From positions 201,525,605-201,589,604 of the forward strand of contig CM077643.1 in the NCBI GenBank assembly GCA_039707465.1: 64,000 bases of DNA, read 5' to 3'. A model generated the notes under the pieces. It was not told where the DNA came from. It worked only from the letters and a program-made list of their open reading frames with translations, and ran no database searches. The stretch comes from Rhabdophis nuchalis (Eukaryota; Chordata; Lepidosauria; Squamata; Natricidae). Positions 46,141 to 58,126 of this stretch are shown here, piece by piece; position 1 is the first letter of the stretch; each line of letters begins with the position of its first letter. A program made the translations under genes and the position numbers.

Positions 46141-46149
46141 ATCTAGTCC

Positions 46150-46702
46150 AATCCTCCTTCTCCTTTCCCCAAATATGGATATCCAATACTGTAGCATCCC
46201 TGAGAGGTGACAATCAAGGCTCTTCTAAAATGCTTCCAATTAGGGAGAATCTACTCCAGTCTGTTTCATTGTTGGACAACTTTTACCAGTTGAAAATTTT
46301 TCAGGCTATACAACAAAACTGACTTTGTAAAGAAAACCCATTGTAAAGAAATCCTGCATTGTTGGAACAACTTGCTCAGTTCTTCCCCATCTTCTTCATG
46401 ACAGCCCTTCAGTGACTTGAACAGTTATCACATCTCCCTGTAAAATCTTTCTTCAAACCAGAGATACTCAGTATTTCCAGCCATACAATTTTTGTTCCAT
46501 GTCCCTTATCATTTTAGTTGCTTCCCTCTGGCCACACTGAACAAAAAATGTCCTTTCTAAAATGTGATAACCAAGACTGGGTGCAATATTCAATATACAG
46601 CAAACATACAAAATTCAGAATAGAAAAGAATTAATCTTGACATCATGCTTCTGTTGATATAGCCTAGCAGGATATTTGGACTTTTTTTTGGCAGCTACAT
46701 CA
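46150..46702 (-). pseudogene. Antisense CR1 LINE, 3' part (split by an L2 insertion)
   Basis: Minus-strand text corresponds to the end of CR1 ORF2 and its 3' UTR, reaching up to the QCAAAAKKAN block (CDVAAKKKSK, near 46680-46702). Between lie degraded counterparts of LYSALVRPHLEY, VQRRATKMI and WNSLPPAVV. It is heavily diverged. The other part of the same CR1 lies beyond the L2 at 47963-48260. Confidence 0.75.
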
Positions 46703-47962
46703 CAGGGGGGGTTGGGGCTGGGAGGCACCGTTTTACGGTGGTTCTCGTCCTACCTCTCTGGTCTCTGGTCGGTCGCAATATGTGTTGGCAGGGGGGCAGA
46801 GGTCGGCCTCGAGGCCCCTCGTATGCGGGGTTCCTCAGGGGTCAGTCCTCTCGCCCCTCCTATTCAACACATATATGAAGCCGCTGGGTGAGATCATCCG
46901 TGGTTTTATGGTGGGATACCATCTGTACGCTGATGATACTCAGCTGTACATTTCCACCCCAGACCACCCCAACGATGCCGTTGAGGTGATGTCCCGTACG
47001 GATCTGGATGGGTAGTAACAAATTCAAGCTCAACCCATCCAAGACTGAGTGGCTGTGGTTTCCGGCACCCCGGTTCAGCCAGATTACTCCAACTCTGGCC
47101 ATTGGGGGTGAAACACCGGCCCCCGTGGAGAGGGCAAGCAATTCGGGTGTCCTCCTGGATTCCCGGCTGTCCATGGAAGACCATGTGGCGGCCGTGGCCA
47201 GGGGGGCGTTTCATCAGGTATGCCTGATGTGCCAATTGCGCCCCTTACTGGACCGGGCTGCCCTTCGCACAGTCACTCAGGCCCTCGTGACATCCCGACT
47301 CGACTACTGCAATGCTCTCTACATGGGGCTTCCCTTGAGGTGCACTCGAAAGCTACAGTTAGTGCAGAATGCAGCCGCGCGGGTGATTACGGGAGCATCT
47401 AGATGCTCCCATATAACACCGATCCTGCGCGAGCTGCACTGGCTTCCTGTGGTCTTTCGTGTGCGCTTCAAGGTCTTGACGACCATCTTCAAAGCGCTCC
47501 ATGGCTCGGGACCTAGTTACATGCGAGACTGTCTCCTGCCCCATACATCCCTTAGGCCGATACGCTCCCACAGAGAGGGCCTTCTCAGGGTGCTGTCGGC
47601 CGGACAATGCCGACTGGCGACACCCAGGGGAAGGGCCTTCTCTGTGGCGGGCCCTGCCCTGTGGAACAACCTACCCCCTGAACTACGTACCATCACCGAC
47701 CTCCGCCTCTTCCACCAGTGTTTAAAAACACACCTGTTTCTTCAAGCCGGCCTAACATAGCCTCCGCTGTGACTAGTATTAGATAGTTTTAAAATGGGGT
47801 TTTTTAATTGGTTTTAGCGCAGGTTTTTGTTATTAAATAGGTTTTTAAATTTGTGTATTTTATATTATTTTTGTATGTTATTTTAAATTCCTGTGCGCCG
47901 CCCTGGATCCTTTTGGAGAAGGGCGGGATACAAATTGAATAAAATCTAAATCTAAATCTACC
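46703..47962 (+). mobile_element. L2-like LINE, 5'-truncated, inserted into CR1
   Basis: It starts at a 7-G run equivalent to 15981 in the first copy and runs through YADDTQLY (YADD at 46926-46937), KLNPSKTEWLW, SRLDYCNALYMGLP and HITPILRELHWLPV to the stop at 47760 and the 3' UTR. A 7-bp duplication in the CTCTCTGGT region and a 14-bp deletion near 46996 (relative to the first copy) break the frame. A 250-codon open frame remains at 47008-47760. The tail is AAATCTAAATCTA. Confidence 0.9.
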
Positions 47963-48260
47963 ATCTTCTGTACTATAATCACATTGGAGACTTTGTAAAA
48001 TGTTTGTCGAATTCATGGTACATTATGTCTACCACATGGACAACCAAACTAATCATTCTGTTAGGAGATCAGTTTGGTTTGGCATATTACATATTTAGGA
48101 AATGCTGGTTAGAGCAAAACAATGCACTATTTTTAAATTAGGAAGATAGAGGCAGCATTTGCCCTTTCCCAATCTTTTGTAAGAGCTGATTCCCAGATCG
48201 ATAAAATGGTTCAAGAACAAGCTTCCCTGTTATTTCATTGTCAGTTCATAGAAAATCTGT
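47963..48260 (-). pseudogene. Antisense CR1 LINE, reverse transcriptase core part
   Basis: The minus strand gives VDIMYHEFDKHFTK (compare VDIIYLDFSKAFDKV), then toward higher coordinates a CQTKLI block (compare CQTNLIAFF) and a DWKRA-like block near 48150. The order and strand match one CR1 continuing from 46150-46702. About 0.5 kb that should separate the two parts in CR1 is absent. Confidence 0.75.
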
Positions 48261-48264
48261 GAAA

Positions 48265-48655
48265 GAAGTATCCTTCTGTCTGCCCTAATCACATTAGTAC
48301 ATTACATTGGTTCATTTGCTGAAATTCTTGTATCCATTTATACTATTTTAATTACAGTACACATAGTTAACTCTGTAGGAATTTTATTTGGAAAACAAAA
48401 TCCCTCCTGCCCTATTGCTCCATTATTTCTTATAGAGAGGAATTCAGAGCTCCATAGTCTTTCAGAGGTTGGTCCTGGAGACTTCACCTCATTCAGGGTA
48501 GTCAATCTTTCCCTAGCCATTTCTTTACTTGGCTTGGATTGCCACTTCCTTCTTTTATCATTAGTTTTGCTCAGGGCTATTTGAACCCAGCTTCCTTTTG
48601 AGAAAAGAATGAAGTACTGTGGGAGCCAAGAAACCCTTTTCCTCCCTCCAGTCTT
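48265..48655. other. Non-coding DNA
   Basis: Perhaps the further 5' region of the antisense CR1, but too diverged to call. No gene seen. Confidence 0.35.
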
Positions 48656-48659
48656 TGGG

Positions 48660-48990
48660 TTGCAGCCGGTATGCCCTGGTATGGTACCAACACCATGCCG
48701 GTACGGTGCTCTGGAGGGCTCACCTGCCCGTCCTCGCTCCTTACCTGTCCTTTATGCTTTTGGCGCTTCTGCGTACGTGCATGGTGCATACAGCGCCTGT
48801 GCGACATGCTGCCAAGCAGATGGAGCGTCGCAGAGGCTTGCGGAAGCATCGCAGGCAAATACGACGCATCTGCGCACCGCGTTTATGCCTGTGGGTGATG
48901 CTGGGGCCGTTCCAACCATACTGGTTGGAATGGAATCCAGAACCCGCCACTGATACTGGTTGGAATGGAATCCAGAACCCACCACTGCCC
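48660..48990. mobile_element. Probable hAT-like MITE with duplicated end
   Basis: GC-richer than its flanks. It ends in two tandem copies of TACTGGTTGGAATGGAATCC followed by AGAACCCxCCACTG, resembling the GAATCCCACCACTG end of hAT MITEs here. The many overlapping open frames (48577-49074) are by-products of this composition. No clean target duplication was found. Confidence 0.4.
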
Positions 48991-49160
48991 CCAGTCAACC
49001 TGGTCAGTACTAACTAACTCTCCTTTTTCTACTGATGTAAACAGTAGTTTTTCTTCTACAGAACTTGCTTGCAAAACAGTCTAAAGGTATGAGACAAAAA
49101 CAAAATGCAGCACCTTTCCTCTCTTTCCTTTTTCATCTCTTCACCCAGGTATTTCCTACC

Positions 49161-49360
49161 CAGGGGTGGTATTCACTTACCTTTCCTACCAGTTCGCAAA
49201 TGTGACCTCTGTGCATGCGCTCAGCCTTCCACGCATGTGCTTTTGGCTAAAAAAGAGCCTAAATAGGATGCCATACAGCCGGGGTGGATGGGCGGGGCCA
49301 CCCGTGATTTCCGCTACTGGTTTGGGTGAACCAGTCTGAACCAGCAGACTACCACCTCTG
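49161..49360. mobile_element. hAT MITE (CAGGGGTGGTATTCACTTACC family)
   Basis: Left end CAGGGGTGGTATTCACTTAC and right end ACTACCACCTCTG are inverted. Flanks TTCCTACC (49153-49160) and TTCCTATG (49361-49368) agree at six of eight bases. Same family as 34410-34590. Confidence 0.75.
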
Positions 49361-49369
49361 TTCCTATGT

Positions 49370-52300
49370 ATTCATAGTGAAGTAGAAAGAAGTGTTACAT
49401 ACTGTCCATAGCAGATTGGGGTGAGGTGGGGATAAACCTCTGTCTATAAATTCTCCAAATACACTAAAAACACATCCAAATTCACCATTTTACTTCTGAA
49501 TAGATTTTTCTGTGCATTTCTCTTTATATATCCAATAACAATAAATTTAAGCAGTGAATTTTTTAGGAGGAGACAGCCTTCTTAAAATCAAGCACTCCTT
49601 CTCCTTTGTTAATGCAGTTGTGTAAATGGAATGAGAGTTTTGCTTCATGGTGGTGTAATAAGTTAGGCGGTGCAGCTTTCTTTTAGAATGAATCTGTCCT
49701 TCTCTAAAGGATATCTTAGGAGCATTACAATAGTGCATAAGATTCACCTCACTGCTTCTTGGTTTCAAGCATTTAAAATGGTATAAATGTTAATAATTCT
49801 GGTTATAAGATTATAGGGAGGTTTTTTTTTAAACTTATGCTTCCAGCTTAATGTACTTGGTGTATAATGTATTTTAGAATGATATGCCAAATAGAAAATC
49901 CAATTTCTGACATGTATAGTATCTATTTCGCTCTGAGGTTTGCAATTATTATACCACAGTTTCACTAGTTTCTCTGGAGTGAAGCAATAACGGTTTGTCA
50001 AGTAACTTGCTAAGTATGTGTATGTAGATAATGGTTTCTGTGAGTTTTGTCTTTTCCTTGGATCTAAGGTATAAGCCTGCTGCAGATATCCATTTTATTT
50101 ATTTTGTATATAATGTTCATACTGTAGCCATATTGGTTTTGTTTATCTGAACTGTTCTAGTGTCTGAAATAAATAAATAACAATAATTAGATCTGAACAT
50201 TTATTCTGGTATATTGCATGTCATAAAAAAGAGGACTGAATCCCTTTGTTTTTTAACAGAAATAGTAACATGTGGAAAATAAGCTTTAGTGAATAGAATA
50301 CATCACAACAGTATTAAAGAAGATATACAATCAACATTATAATTAAAGAAAGAAGAATGCGGAAACCAATTCTGTTTTTGTAAGCCCACTTCAGCTTCCA
50401 TTTGTATATTACACTAAATTCACTGGAGCCTTGTTAGTTCAATCCTTGATTTTTAATCTTTTCCATTGATTTTATTATTTTCAATATCCATGGATATTAT
50501 TACTCTTTTAACTAAGTCTCTATATGCTAATCTGTGCTTTTCAGAAATTAACATACATTGTTTAGTCAGCTTCTTCCTGAGATTTGAGATACTGAGTGTT
50601 ATGAAGCTTCGAATTCTGGACAATTTATCAAAACACATAACAGAGCATTTTAGAAAATTTAAAGTTTAAAATCTCCCCAAATTGAGTCTAATTTTAAATG
50701 TGTTTCTTGGCTTTAGTTATGATACATAATATTCTGCTGAATACCTCTTGGTATGCCAAATGCCAAGTGCTGGTTTATCTTCTGTAATAAATAACAGCTT
50801 GAAAATACGGTGCTGACATAAAAATATTCAATAATTAACAAGTTGCAAATGACATCTTCCATCTTTTCAATTTATTCTGCATTTCATTACATGAGTTCTA
50901 GGACAGCATAAGGAATGTAAAACTCTTAAGCTATTTAAGTCTCCACTCAATGCAAAGAAGATGAGTGTTTATTGGCTGTTCAAAGTTTGCTAATTTATTA
51001 ACTCATGTAATTCATTTTAGGTAGATGGATAGGTTGATAGGTAGGATTTATAGTCTGTTAATGAATGTGTGCTTTTCTAAAGGTTCTTAGCAGCTGCCTG
51101 TTTTGTTATCTAGAGTAGGAATAATCAAATGGATTAAGTAAACCAATTGTACATTTAGCAGAATTGCTGAACTCCAAGCTTCCACGGAAACCTGTCAATT
51201 AAAGCTTGCTCCTCACCTGGGAACTCTTACAACCTTAATCCTGGGCTAGATTCTTTTTTGGAAGGCAATCTTTTTATACCAGGTAGTTTCTTTTTCTAAG
51301 CATCTATTCATCAGTGTTCAAGTAGTAAGCTGAGTGAGAGGTAACAAGTGCTATGCTCAGGTTATAAATTTTGTACTCTTTAAGTACCTGTATTCTTAAG
51401 GAAAGAAAGATTTTGCTGGAGCAAATGTTATATCTGGAGCTGTCAAGATCTTGTAGTCTACTTGCCAAAGCCATTCAAAAATTTGTTATAAGTTTGAAGC
51501 AGGAACTCCTGCTTCTCTTAGGAAAAGATGTATGTCATCATATGTGGTATACGGAATTTATACATATTTGTCAAGTTTTGTAAATCTACTCCAAACTTAG
51601 AACATAAACTTTTTTTCCATAACAGGACAGAAATAACATGCCCGTATCAAGTTTTATTATAATTTCTATTGATTACTTATAAAAAAAACTATCATTACAA
51701 CTGAATACTGGCACACTAAATTGTAGTGTGCCAGTGGATATTAAAGCTGCCATGCATTTAAAAAAGTATTTTAGTTTGTTCATTTTTCCTAATGGGTAAA
51801 AGGAACGGGCACTATGCTTTTCCTCTTCCAGTGTAGCTGATATGCATTGCTTTTATAAGTTATTGTTTTAAGTTCTGCTTCTAGAATACACTTGATTATT
51901 TCTATTAAAAGCAAAGGAAATGAGGAGCCACTGCACTAATCATACTGCACTGTATGTAGTTGAATGATAGTCATTTTTATTTTTATTTTTAAAATCAGTT
52001 GTGCAGAGTTGTGGAACTGAGTCCAGCTGACATTAATTTCTGTTGAAAAGAAAAAGCAAGGAACCTGGCATGCACATTGTTAAGTTTTTGGTCTAGTTTT
52101 ATTTTTCCTGCTTTTTTTAGTTTTTGTGTTAGAGAAAAAGGGGCTGAGCTGAAAGAAATTCTAAGTTACTTGGGGTGCCTTAATTGGCTGTATTGTTTAC
52201 CACTGGCCTAGTTACCAGCATGACTGAATTTCTGTCACGTGTATCCTGAACTGTTACACTTAAGCTGAAAGCTCTTCAGTCTTCAGTCTAACTTTTATTC

Positions 52301-53110
52301 AAACATTACTATTAACATGTGTTCTATATCAAGCTGCTTTTGCAAAATATCTAGAAATTATAATAGGGTCAGAAGGTGAATATGATTTTTTTTTAATTTG
52401 GGTAACCTGTCTGAAATATAATGTCCAGCTGGTTTCTGAAGCTATTAGAACATTCTGATTTTCTAATACTTTAAATGACAGGTGATTAACGCTCAGGCAT
52501 TAGGTTTCTCTTTTAAAAAACCTGAGCAATCCTGTCTTACAGCACTATTCAGCTCTATTCTCCAATCCCTCCAAGCCATTTTAAAGTTTGCTACATATAT
52601 CATCTTGACTCCTACTAGCTTGGAAATACAGTGGGCACGAAGAGATCAGCATGAACCAATCAGTTTTTTCCTTCAAAGGACCAACAGAGGAATGCAAACC
52701 ACTCCTCCACCTATAATTTAGCACTACCTCTTGAATTGATGCAGCTCTTCCATAATAATAATCTCTCTGTTAAAACATCACAATGCTGTACGTAAATTTA
52801 ACAATAAATTTATGATTACAATACAAATGCATGTTTTTGAATAGATATATATTTATGTGGTATAATTAAAATGCTTGCATGTAATATTGTTACTCTTCTT
52901 GTTTTAATGTCCCATTGACCTGAACTGATTAACTGAACAAGGTCAAGGATGAAGTGGAGGAAAAACTTGCATCTCCCTCCCTTCCTCTCATCCTGGGTGT
53001 TTTGTTGCCACTCTTCTTATAGTAAAGCCCCATTGAGAGAATAAAACCTAGTTCTTATCAGCATTGGAGCAAGGTTAAAGGGGTCTAATTTTGCTAGAGC
53101 TAGAGTTAGC
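49370..53110. other. AT-rich non-coding DNA
   Basis: No exon with credible splice sites. The only structure noted is a 12-bp perfect hairpin at 51707-51735. Open frames such as 51371-51583 look like chance. Confidence 0.45.
51707..51735. repeat. Perfect 12-bp hairpin
   Basis: ACTGGCACACTA (51707-51718) pairs perfectly with 51724-51735 around a 5-base loop. Origin unknown; possibly a short foldback element. Confidence 0.75.
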
Positions 53111-53113
53111 AAC

Positions 53114-53526
53114 AGGTGGTATTTAGCTGGTTCGGACCAGTTTGGGTAAACCGGTAGCTCCGACGATCAGCTGGCTCTGCCCACCCGTTCCTGCTCTATG
53201 TTGTCCTTTATTTCCTGCTTTCTAGCTCATCTCAATCGCACAGCACATCCAATTCCCCTCCAGGTGTTTTACTTACTGCAGGGGTCTCCAACCTTTGCAA
53301 CTTTAAGTCTGAAGGACTTCAGGTCCCAGAATTCTCCAGCCAGCTTTGCTGGCTGGAGAAGTCTGGGAGCTGAAGTCCTTCAGACTTAAAGTTGCAAAGG
53401 TTGGAGACCCCTGACTTACTGTACCTGACTTGGAAGGTAAGCAGCTGAGCTTCTAAATGTTTCATTTTCAGCGGTGCGCCCGTGCACAAAGCATGTGCTT
53501 ACTGAACTGGCAGCATCCCATCACTG
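53114..53526. mobile_element. hAT MITE interrupted by a younger palindromic MITE
   Basis: The left end CAGGTGGTATTTAGCTGGTT and right end AGCATCCCATCACTG look like degraded hAT ends. Internal text (GGTTCGGACCAG, GTGCGCCCGTGCACAAAGCA) fits the CAGTGGTGGGATTC group. The 135-bp palindrome at 53279-53413 sits inside. The target duplication is too diverged to confirm. Confidence 0.5.
53279..53413. mobile_element. Palindromic (foldback) hAT MITE, second copy
   Basis: Two 66-bp arms pair at 64 of 66 positions around a 3-base loop. The ends CAGGGGTCTCC / GGAGACCCCTG are intact. The exact 8-bp target duplication is ACTTACTG (53271-53278 and 53414-53421). The arms are nearly the same sequence as those at 35793-35936. 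Confidence 0.92.
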
Positions 53527-53529
53527 ATT

Positions 53530-55635
53530 ACAAATGGTTGCTAAAGTTGTGACTGTATTCCTGGCAGACTTAGCCATAATGGCTGGCTTGTAATCAGGAG
53601 CTGGGAGAAGCAGTGGAACGAGTACTGTACAAAACCAGTAAAAAATGGGCTGCCCATGAGTCTTATCTCTGCAGAGAAAAATAGAAATGATCCAGTTTTA
53701 AATTTTGGTCTCAAACAATATATATAAAATATAGCTGATTCAGCTTTAAGCAGCAGGGGAATTAATAGGGAAAAGATGATATGTGCTGTTACTGAAGCTA
53801 CATCCTTCAGGAGAATTTTATTAAGTCTCTCCTTTTTTGCTATCAAACCAGAATTCCTTTTTTCTGGAATACTCTTGAGTTTTGGTGACTATCTTAAATT
53901 AATATTGTTTCTTTTAATGCTCTTTTTTTGGCTATTTTTTAAAATGATCTTTCAGTTGTCTCTTCTTTTATAATAAAGGTATAAACTTTTGTTGAATATA
54001 TTTTATACTGAATACACCAGTTTTAGATAGAGACATACAGTATGTACAGTAAATTTCATGTTATTGTGTGTGCACTTAAAATGCTGTGTCAAAATACTTT
54101 GTTTTCCATGTTTAATTAAATATTATTCTCCATTCAATAACTCTTAGGATATCAACTTGTTAAAGATGAGAAAGATAATTCGAGAGGGCTTGCTGTGCAC
54201 TTTATGTTAAGTTAAAATGCTTGAGCTGATGCCATTTAATATTTATCGCCACTCAACAATACAACTTACCTGAAGTTCTACAAGTCAAGCACTATTCATT
54301 TTAATTAAAGTTTATAGCCCAATAATTATGTGAGCATACTGTGCAAATGTTAGAGAATGGCTACTGTGGCCTGTCTTTCAACAAAAAAGGGGCAGAACGT
54401 AACATTTCTAATAGCAAAAGTATTCTTTTTTGCTTAGGCCTTAGCTTAGACTGCATGGGTATTACTGAGCATCTACTCTCTAAGCACCAATGGCCTATTT
54501 AATCCAGATACTCAACTACTTCTCTAACAGAATCAGTGGGTTTCATTGCTATTGACAAGGTCCAGGAGATGGTTGCCATGTGCTTAAACACCTTTGATAG
54601 TGTTCTTTTATCATCTCAAATCCTTTTGGTGTATTTTTTTTCCTCAGAGAGTTGTGGATCTTTTTGCAAGCTTTAATTGCCGACAATTGACTAGTCTAGT
54701 GTTAACAAATTTGGAATTTTGTTCATTACTATAGATGACAATACAGGGAAGCCAAAAATAATAGGATAAACATGAATGGGATTGGGAGAAGCTGCTGCTT
54801 TTGACAACTGTAAACCAGTCTCACAAGTTGGGTTCCCTCCTCCATACTACTGTAGTAATGTCCTTAAATTCTTCAGATGTTCTCCACCTTGCTGATTGTC
54901 TCCAACTGTTGCTTGGAAGAAAATGCACTCCTCTCGGAGGGAAAAAAAAAATCTAAGCTGGTAGTTATGATAGAAAATTTAAAAGACGCATCTTCTCTTA
55001 ATTTATAAAATTTGGAATTTCATGGCAGGTTAAGCTAAAAGTGAAGACCAGAGAAAAACATATTACCTATTTTCACAGCTGCAAGATTTCAAACTATGTT
55101 AAAAGCTCTGGCTTCATGTGAGTTATTTTTCTATACATGACTGTAAAAATGTGGAATAAGTGCCGATTGCAAGGTGAGGATCTGCCTCATCATCTGAGGT
55201 ATATCAACTGCTTTGAAATTTATCAATTTTGCTACTTGACACATTTTGATGCAAAAGTTTTGACCCAGTGCTCATCAGTTCTTTGGTACTCAACACACAA
55301 GCTAGAACTTGTCAACATCGACAGCCTTGTAACTTCCTGCATTATCCCTTATGGGAATGATTTGTTTTGTGCACATCATTTTTGATGCTCATTGCATCTC
55401 CCAGAATCAATTAACGATGAGTACTGAGGTATCACTGTATCAGAAATCATATCAGTTCTTTCTGGGGCTTTCATTGATTTGTGAGAAACGGTCAAGATAT
55501 GCTAAAAAAGAGGATCCCATGGCTGCACAACGCCAGCAGTGATGTTGAATAGCTGCAGCCCAATAACATTAAAGTGGCAAATTTTTCCCACGTTTTATTC
55601 CTTTGAGAGTCCTGGGTTCAAAAGGCATTCCATAC
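53530..55635. other. AT-rich non-coding DNA
   Basis: No gene or recognisable repeat seen. Confidence 0.45.
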
Positions 55636-55636
55636 A

Positions 55637-55905
55637 TTATTTATTTATTTATTTATTTATTTAATTAATTTATATACCACCCTTCTCCCTCTCGGGACTC
55701 AGGGCGATGAACAGCCACAATAAAAAGAGGAAATACAAAAGTTAAAATAGCAAATTAGTAAATATTAAATAGTTTGGCCTATTATTATAAAACCAATACT
55801 AAAACCCAATTAAAAAACTATGACAGGCCGGGTGCACGAAATAGATGTGTCTTCAGGGCCCGATGGAAGAGACGTAGGTCTGCGATCGTGCGTAGTTAGC
55901 CCAAA
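55637..55905 (-). mobile_element. L2-type LINE 3' end with (TTTA)n tail
   Basis: A (TTTA)n tract (55637-55663) is followed by TTTATATACCACCCTTCTCC, the L2-type terminus read backwards. Further on come AAATAGATGTGTCTTCAGGG and GAAGAGACGTAGGTCTGCGA, which correspond to the coding end (the L-RTxxDLRLF / KTHLF region). Confidence 0.65.
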
Positions 55906-55909
55906 TTAG

Positions 55910-56128
55910 CCCATTTGAGGTACCTTTGTTGAAAAAGCTTTGCACTATGATGCAGTGTTTCAGTCTAAATGAAGATTATAAAGTATCAGAAAAAAATGTT
56001 TAAGTAGATATACAGTGACAGAATATAGCTATTCTTAATTAATAGGGAGGCCATTGTATATTAATTTGATTAAAATAGGATACATGCAATTTGTCTGCAT
56101 CTTGCTGTCTAGTACAATGCTCTATAAC
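55910..56128. other. Non-coding DNA
   Basis: Nothing recognisable. Confidence 0.4.
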
Positions 56129-56131
56129 ATA

Positions 56132-56508
56132 CAGGTAGTCCTTGACTTACAACAGTTCATTTAGTGACCGTTCAAAGTACAATGGCATTGAAAAAAGCGA
56201 CAACCATTTTTTACACTGTTGTACCATCTCCATGGTCACGTGATCAAAACTTGTGAACTGACTCATATTTATGATGGTAGCAACATCCCAGAGTCATGTG
56301 ATCACCTTTTGTGACTTTCTGACAAGCGAAGTTAATAGGGAAGCCAGATTTACTTAGCAACCATGTTACTAACTTAAGAATTGCAGTGATTCACTTAATA
56401 ACTGTGACAAGAAAGGTCGTAAAATGGGTCAAAACTCACTTTAAAAATGTCTCATTTAGCAACATAAATTTTGGGTTCAATTGTGGTTCATAAGTCCAAG
56501 ACTATCTG
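56132..56508. mobile_element. Tigger-like MITE
   Basis: Left end CAGGTAGTCCTTGACTTACA follows a TA (56130-56131). The right end TAAGTCCAAGACTATCTG is its inverted repeat with mismatches. Internal GGTCACGTGATCAAAACTTG and AGAGTCATGTGATCACC match 13784-14155. Confidence 0.75.
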
Positions 56509-56599
56509 CTTATACTATAGTTGACATTTCAGGTTTAAGGTGAAAATAGTTGCCCAGACCAAGTTCCAATGCTGATGTGAGTTAGCAGAATAACTCAGT

Positions 56600-56800
56600 A
56601 AGTGAAGGTAATGATTACAGACCACATGATAGCAATTACCTGCTTGCTCCCTACAAGTACATTGAGGAAGTGTCAGGAACTTGGAAGTCATGGTCATCAT
56701 GTGAGGGCCTCACTTAATGACCCATGCAGTCCTCATTTAATGGTGGCAACTGGAACTGCTGGAATTGCCATTGCTAAGCAAATCCTTTCTGCTAATAGAA
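56600..56800. mobile_element. Possible Tigger-like internal fragment
   Basis: GGAAGTCATGGTCATCATGT, GTGAGGGCCTCACTTAATGA and TTGCCATTGCTAAGCAA resemble the inside of the TA-flanked MITEs. No ends are found. Confidence 0.3.
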
Positions 56801-56804
56801 ACCA

Positions 56805-57825
56805 TTATGTCCATGCAAGGCTTACAACTGTATTTTCTACTGATTATTTCAAATCAGTATTTGAAAGACTACTATTTTTTTGTAAAAAGTCTTTATAGTC
56901 TGTGGCTGCAAAATTATATGGCACTCTTCCCTTCCCCCCCCCCCTTTTTTGGAGGCAGAACTCCGAAGAATTGTCAAAATTGCAGTGTTAATATGGTAAT
57001 TGCAAATGCTGATTTTCAGTTGAGTGATTCCCCCCCCCCCCCCCTCATAATTTATTTCCTTACTTGGTATCATTGCATAAAATAGGTATATAAAATGCCT
57101 CCTACTTTTAATGTGTCCATTCGAGGTTGGAAGAAAAGAAAAAGACCCCCTCCGTGCAGTGTACAAAACTGGGAATGTTAAGCTTCCCTCCACAGCCCCT
57201 ACTTGAATGAGGTCATTGGCCACATCACCTGCAGCTCATGGCCAAAAATTAAAACAGAGAAAAAGGCTTTTTCTTCGCCTAGAAGTAAAAGCACAGTCTG
57301 CAGCTGCAAAAGGGTTGCTTCCTGCTGTTGAAATTTGTTTTTCAATTACCTGGCTGGGCTTTCCTTGTTTATTGTTCCCCTGAGATTCTTTCTTGCATGG
57401 TTACTCACAATATACACAGACTTAGCTTACTTAAAATATACCATCTGAAAGCAGTAAACATATTGTTCATATGTATCTATATCCAATATTACTTTCAGTA
57501 TTGCAGGATTGGGAATTTTGTGTGTTCTCCTAATGCTAGTATAACCTTAGTATACAATTACCCTATATTTATCAGTTTATTAGTGGTATTCTTGATGTTT
57601 GGGAAAATATTTTATGGTTCTGTTCATGTTTCTCATGAACATTATCTGGCCGATAGTTAGCGGTGTTTCCTTTAAAAACATGAGATCGTTATGGACAAGA
57701 ACACATGGCCTATTTAAAGCTATTGTCTCACAATAAGGACATACCTTGATTTACAATGGATATATATATAATAAATATATATATTTATATATTTATAAAT
57801 TCCACAATTATATTTATTTATTTAT
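56805..57825. other. Non-coding DNA with C-runs
   Basis: C-runs of about ten or more occur near 56934-56944 and 57029-57043. No gene seen. Confidence 0.4.
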
Positions 57826-57831
57826 TTATTT

Positions 57832-57861
57832 GATTTATTTATTGATCAGCTCATAAAACTA

Positions 57862-57895
<34 letters not shown>

Positions 57896-58055
57896 CAACA
57901 CCCTGTTACACCCCAATTAAGGGAGGAAGCATACTGCTTTCCTTTTCTGCCTTTCAGCTCATCACCAGAGACCATCTAGACAGAAAGCTATGAGTTCCGT
58001 TGTGTACTTTTTTAAATATGTGTGTTAGGTTTTTGAGCTGATCAATAAATAAATC
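57832..58055. mobile_element. Small element with ~21-31 bp terminal inverted repeats
   Basis: The left end GATTTATTTATTGATCAGCT (57832 on) is repeated in inverse at 58025-58055, with three differences over about 30 bp. The inside has (GT)n at 57865-57894. A third copy of the same 31-bp end lies at 58071-58101, in direct orientation, immediately before the CR1. Family unknown. Confidence 0.6.
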
Positions 58056-58126
58056 TATCCTAGTCTCCCTGATTTATTTATTGATCAGCTCAAAAACCTA
58101 ATACACTACAGAATGATTTCCAGAGT

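Noticed and set aside
48577..49074. Cluster of six overlapping open frames
   Set aside because: Explained by a GC-rich hAT-like repeat with a duplicated end; no frame is favoured.
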